Source of the DNA: Diabrotica undecimpunctata
Taxonomy: Eukaryota > Arthropoda > Insecta > Coleoptera > Chrysomelidae
NCBI RefSeq assembly: GCF_040954645.1
Contig: NC_092810.1
Span: 76,142,660-76,206,659, forward strand
DNA: 64,000 bases
Direction: 5' to 3'
This document shows positions 61,123 through 64,000 of this stretch, piece by piece; position 1 is the stretch's first letter; each line of letters begins with the position of its first letter. The translations under genes and the position numbers were made by a program. The notes beneath the pieces were generated by a model that was not told the origin of the DNA, ran no database searches, and saw only the letters and a program-made list of their open reading frames with translations.

Positions 61123-62094
61123 TTAGTGGGTGCCCCTCTCGTCGTTTCCCTGGTTGTTAGGTTGTTGTCGGGGTTTCGGCGTTGGTTTCTGAGTTGGATT
61201 TCTATTTCTCCAATCATCTATAGTCTCAGAAGTTCTCGGTTGCCTTTGTGAATATTGTCCCCTGGCTTGATTCTGGTTTGATTGTTTTGCGGCTTTTGGC
61301 GGGTCGGGTTGTCGATTTGCACGTCGTGAAATGTTCTCGTCTGCTTCCAATTCTTCGCAGATTCGCCTCAGGTCTTCTTCAGTTCTCGGCATGTTGTTGC
61401 GGAGATGTTTTCTAATTTCTGGGCGAATTAGATTGAAAATGGCCCTGCACCGTTCTTCCTCATCGATATGTGGTAATAATCGTCGAAAAAGAGCCATCTT
61501 GGTTGAAATAAATTCGGCTATTGACTGATATTTCTGGTAATGTCCGTATAACTTGGACATTAGTGATGATCTCTTTGTTGTGTTGTCGAAGTGATCGGTC
61601 AGCCTGTTTAAAAACGTCTCGTAGCTTAGACCAGTCGTGAATTGGCTCTGTGCCCATTGAGCTGCCTCTCCTATTAGTGATTTTTCTAGGATGTAGGCTA
61701 TCCAGTATTTGGTTTCGATGTTCATTTTGCTAATGTGGTCTATTATGTCATCTACGAATTGTTGTGGATTTTCGGTATCATCGCCGGAGTATTGAGGTGG
61801 TGCAGGGGTCCATTTTGGTTGTGGAATCTCCATCTTTTTCTCCTGGGCTTCAGGTTTGGGTTGTACCAGTGTTAAAGCTGTGACTGCTTGTATCAACGTG
61901 GACAATACTGTAGCCAGGTCTGGGGTGTGGGTATCTTCTATGTGTTGGGCGCCATGTCGTACGGCCGTAGCGTCCTCCTGGTTTTCAGGGGTTTCTGGAC
62001 GATCTACGACCGCCGCCCTTGAAGAGGATCTCAAGTTTCGAGAGTCCATCTTCGTATTTAAGGAGTTTATTGAGATACCGGCCGTTACGGGCAA
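61123..62094 (-). CDS. Gypsy Gag, intact frame
   Basis: A 323-codon frame. The first Met is used by default; the Met at 16 (MDSRNLRSSSRAA) is a fair alternative. The capsid region has QPKWTPAPPQYSGDDTENP, AAQWAQSQF, FLNRLTDHFDN and FNLIRPEIRKHLRNNMPR, as in gypsy-type Gag. The C-terminus is Gln/Pro/Arg-rich without a CCHC knuckle. It assembles the particle around element RNA. Confidence 0.85.
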   Translation of the reverse strand: MPVTAGISINSLNTKMDSRNLRSSSRAAVVDRPETPENQEDATAVRHGAQHIEDTHTPDLATVLSTLIQAVTALTLVQPKPEAQEKKMEIPQPKWTPAPPQYSGDDTENPQQFVDDIIDHISKMNIETKYWIAYILEKSLIGEAAQWAQSQFTTGLSYETFLNRLTDHFDNTTKRSSLMSKLYGHYQKYQSIAEFISTKMALFRRLLPHIDEEERCRAIFNLIRPEIRKHLRNNMPRTEEDLRRICEELEADENISRRANRQPDPPKAAKQSNQNQARGQYSQRQPRTSETIDDWRNRNPTQKPTPKPRQQPNNQGNDERGTH

Positions 62095-63189
62095 GAAGAT
62101 CCGCCGAGCCTTTGTGGTACGTGAGGGGACACCGGCAATCAGAATTCTCTAACAGTTCGAGCTTTCTTACAGACAAAATATTCTTACACTGACTTTATAT
62201 GTGTTAGAATTCTGATGCGTGGTGTATACCTCAAGTTCCACAGAGATGTCGGCCTTCTCACGTCGTGTAGCCGCGTTCCCTCTCCTCGAGAGAGGTACCA
62301 GAATGCCGGCCGTGTCGACTCTTCCTGCTGCCAGTCGCTTCGTATAGCTACCTTTTCGTTAACAGTAATTCATATAGTTACTATTTACGTAAGGTTTCGG
62401 AGACGAAGTGTTATTGCAGCTCAACCTGGATCGGAAAAGCAATTACAAGTCCCCGTCGGGGCTTTTATTCGCTCTTTACCGTGACAGGCCCAAATAACGC
62501 TGTGGTCAGTTCGACACGATGTGAGGTAGTTCTAAGACCAATATCTTTTCTATCTCAGTAAGTCGTGTTCTACTGTCAGGAAGCGTTTTGCAGTCGACAC
62601 GCCGGTTCTCGTACACTTGATGATTTAACTTCTAAATTGGATAACCATTATCAAGTATTCTTCAGTTCAGGACGTCTTCGACGATAATAGGATAGCTGTG
62701 ATTAATAAAACTCAAAGGTAGCTTGGTAGCGCACCGAACCAACAAGGTCTTACGGGGCTAGTAGTGTATGACGACTGGATCCCGATCAAGCAAGCAAGCA
62801 ATTTGATTAAACCCAGCCTATGAGACATGTTTACCCCTAAGAATTACGTTCGGGTGTAACAATTCATTGGAGCGAGGTGTGTTAACTCGAGTATATACAG
62901 GAGTCACCCCACCGCGCTCCAATGCTCTAGACCATCCCTTTCCCCCCTATAGCACTCTGATGCGCGATAGGGGCACAACTATCAGCCAAATGCTCTTCAT
63001 GTGGAGGTCCTGGGTAATAGAACCCCAACATGGTTTCCTAACCGATTGCAAAACTCAGGACAGCGCATTGTCGCTATGATCCTGTTATCATGATGTGGCT
63101 TATCCGCGAACTAAAATTGCTTACTTGGGCCTCAAGTCTCCGCTCTGAGCTTAGGCTCAGTTCGGCGACTTGGTGCTCAAGGGGTTGGG
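62095..63189. other. GC-richer noncoding region, likely gypsy leader/LTR sequence
   Basis: Upstream of the reverse-strand gag and of the same base composition, so probably its leader and perhaps the 5' LTR, but no second LTR copy is available to define it. ATCAGAATTCT and its inverted partner flank 62138-62216. A CAAGTC...GACTTG hairpin is at 63135-63172. No coding region is recognised. Confidence 0.4.
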
Positions 63190-64000
63190 CCCTACGTGCC
63201 TGGGTTTTGGGGTTTTTGTTAATTTTTTTGGTGGCTTACGCCGGTTTTTGTTAGTATTTTTTAGTTTTTTTGGTGACCGAAGCCGGTTTTTTGTGTTTTT
63301 TATGATTTTTTTTGTAGGTGGCCCTGAAACAAAAAATCAGAATTAGTGTAAAGTCCATACTATAACATTGAAAATATATATATAAACAATATAACAATAT
63401 AGACTTTATCGTCTATAGGCAACTGGGCCCTCTCTGTGCTTTGCGATAGTCTTTGGTGTTTTGAGCTACGAACTGTCTTCTGTGTGCGTTGTTGTTATTT
63501 TTGAGGTGTTTTCTCTCTGGTGTTTTTGTTTTCTCTCTAGTGTTTTATTTTTTCTCTCTGGTATTATTTTCTCTCTAGTACTTTTTATTTTATTCTACTA
63601 TTTGTTGTTTTGGTCTTTTGTGCTTCCATCTGTGGAAAGCGTCATACCTCATCATCTCTCTAAGTATGTGATTGGGGTGGTTCTCTGTATCTGCAAACTT
63701 TGTCCTGGCTTTTTCTTTCATCGTGTCTGTCACTCTGATTTGTTGCAATTCTCTGAAGAGGAATCTTTCTGCAACGTATCTTGGTACGTTGACTGCTTCT
63801 CTAAGGCTGTTGTTGTGAGCCGCTTGTATTTTCTTTTTTGATGTTTTGCATACATGTCCCCAGGCGAGGGATGCATATGTCAGTATGGGCAGTATTATGC
63901 TGTTTATTAGTCTTATCTTTGTTTTTAGTCTGAGTTTACTTTTCCTCCCTGTTAGTCCTCTTACAGAAGCTCTTGCCATGTTTGCCTTTTGTACTGTGGC
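63190..64000 (-). mobile_element. Jockey-like LINE, 3' end, runs past window
   Basis: C-terminal coding region (63590-63979) and T-rich, repeat-containing 3' untranslated region (63190-63589) on the reverse strand. In the untranslated part CTCTCTGGTGTTTT-type units repeat about five times at 63505-63590 and a GGTGNCNNANGCCGG-type unit twice at 63230-63285. The rest of the element is outside the window. Confidence 0.75.
63590..63979 (-). CDS. Jockey-like LINE ORF2 C-terminus (partial)
   Basis: The reverse strand reads LTGRKSKLRLKTKIRLINSIILPILTYASLAWGH, QAAHNNSLREAVNVPRYV and LFRELQQIRVTDTMKE, which is the conserved region after the RT palm of Jockey-type LINEs, ending at a stop at 63590. The listed Met at 63979 is internal; the frame continues past the window edge. 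Confidence 0.85.
   Translation of the reverse strand: MARASVRGLTGRKSKLRLKTKIRLINSIILPILTYASLAWGHVCKTSKKKIQAAHNNSLREAVNVPRYVAERFLFRELQQIRVTDTMKEKARTKFADTENHPNHILREMMRYDAFHRWKHKRPKQQIVE

Larger units (their letters stand above)
57969..62094 (-). mobile_element. Ty3/gypsy element, reverse strand, internal region only
   Basis: Gag, protease, RT, RNase H and integrase follow in normal order on the reverse strand. It is markedly GC-richer than the rest of the window and a different gypsy lineage from the A/B/C group. It has a TGA between protease and RT, a deletion with frameshift near 60000-60040, and a TAG in integrase. No LTR pair was recognised; the region right of 62094 probably contains leader or LTR sequence. 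Confidence 0.88.

Noticed and set aside
62640..62960. Possible tRNA or SINE head (GGTAGC...GATCCCGATC)
   Set aside because: No cloverleaf and no correctly spaced A and B boxes could be assembled.

Overview
This is a eukaryotic, AT-rich stretch that looks almost wholly built of transposable elements. I find no convincing host gene, tRNA, rRNA or CRISPR array. The mix of Ty3/gypsy LTR retrotransposons, Jockey/I-like and RTE-like LINEs, Penelope-like elements, hAT and other DNA transposons, with long (TA)n tracts, suggests a large, TE-rich insect genome. A beetle is a guess from element style only.

Layout. 1-4.5 kb: reverse-strand LINE (ORF1, endonuclease, RT, RNase H), running off the left edge. 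7.2-8.7 kb: RTE-like LINE with target-site duplication (TSD). 9.3-11.9 kb: decayed LINE pieces holding a solo LTR and a second RTE insertion, both with TSDs. 14.5-15.4 kb: decayed LINE. 16.6-22.3 kb: an imperfect palindrome, (TA)n tracts and a young gypsy-type element (16907-21868) with near-identical LTRs and a -1 frameshift site. 22.3-23.7 kb: probable solo LTR. 23.7-30.1 kb: reverse-strand gypsy element 'A' with large internal deletions. 30.2-33.5 kb: Penelope-like remnants with hammerhead-ribozyme-like motifs. 33.5-43.6 kb: a composite of two related gypsy types ('B' inside 'C'). 45-46.7 kb: a MITE and a third related gypsy pol fragment. 47.5-48.8 kb: LINE ORF1 carrying an inserted gypsy integrase fragment. 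49.1-51.3 kb: hAT element with TSD. 51.5-52.7 kb: decayed LINE carrying a 270-bp hammerhead-like insertion with TSD. 53.9-57.5 kb: DNA transposon with 459-bp terminal inverted repeats and a broken protein of a family I cannot name. 58-62 kb: reverse-strand, more GC-rich gypsy element. 63.2-64 kb: 3' end of a Jockey-like LINE running off the right edge.

How the parts relate. Gypsy-type elements A, C/B, the 16.9-kb element and the probable solo LTR all sit inside (TA)n tracts, which suggests a shared target preference. Several insertions are dated relative to each other by nesting and by direct repeats. Nearly all coding regions carry stops, frameshifts or deletions. The best near-intact copies are the 16.9-kb element (one internal stop in Gag) and the RT of the 7.2-kb RTE element. 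The most unusual structures are the B/C gypsy composite, the long-TIR transposon, and the integrase fragment flanked by a 10-bp repeat inside a LINE ORF1.
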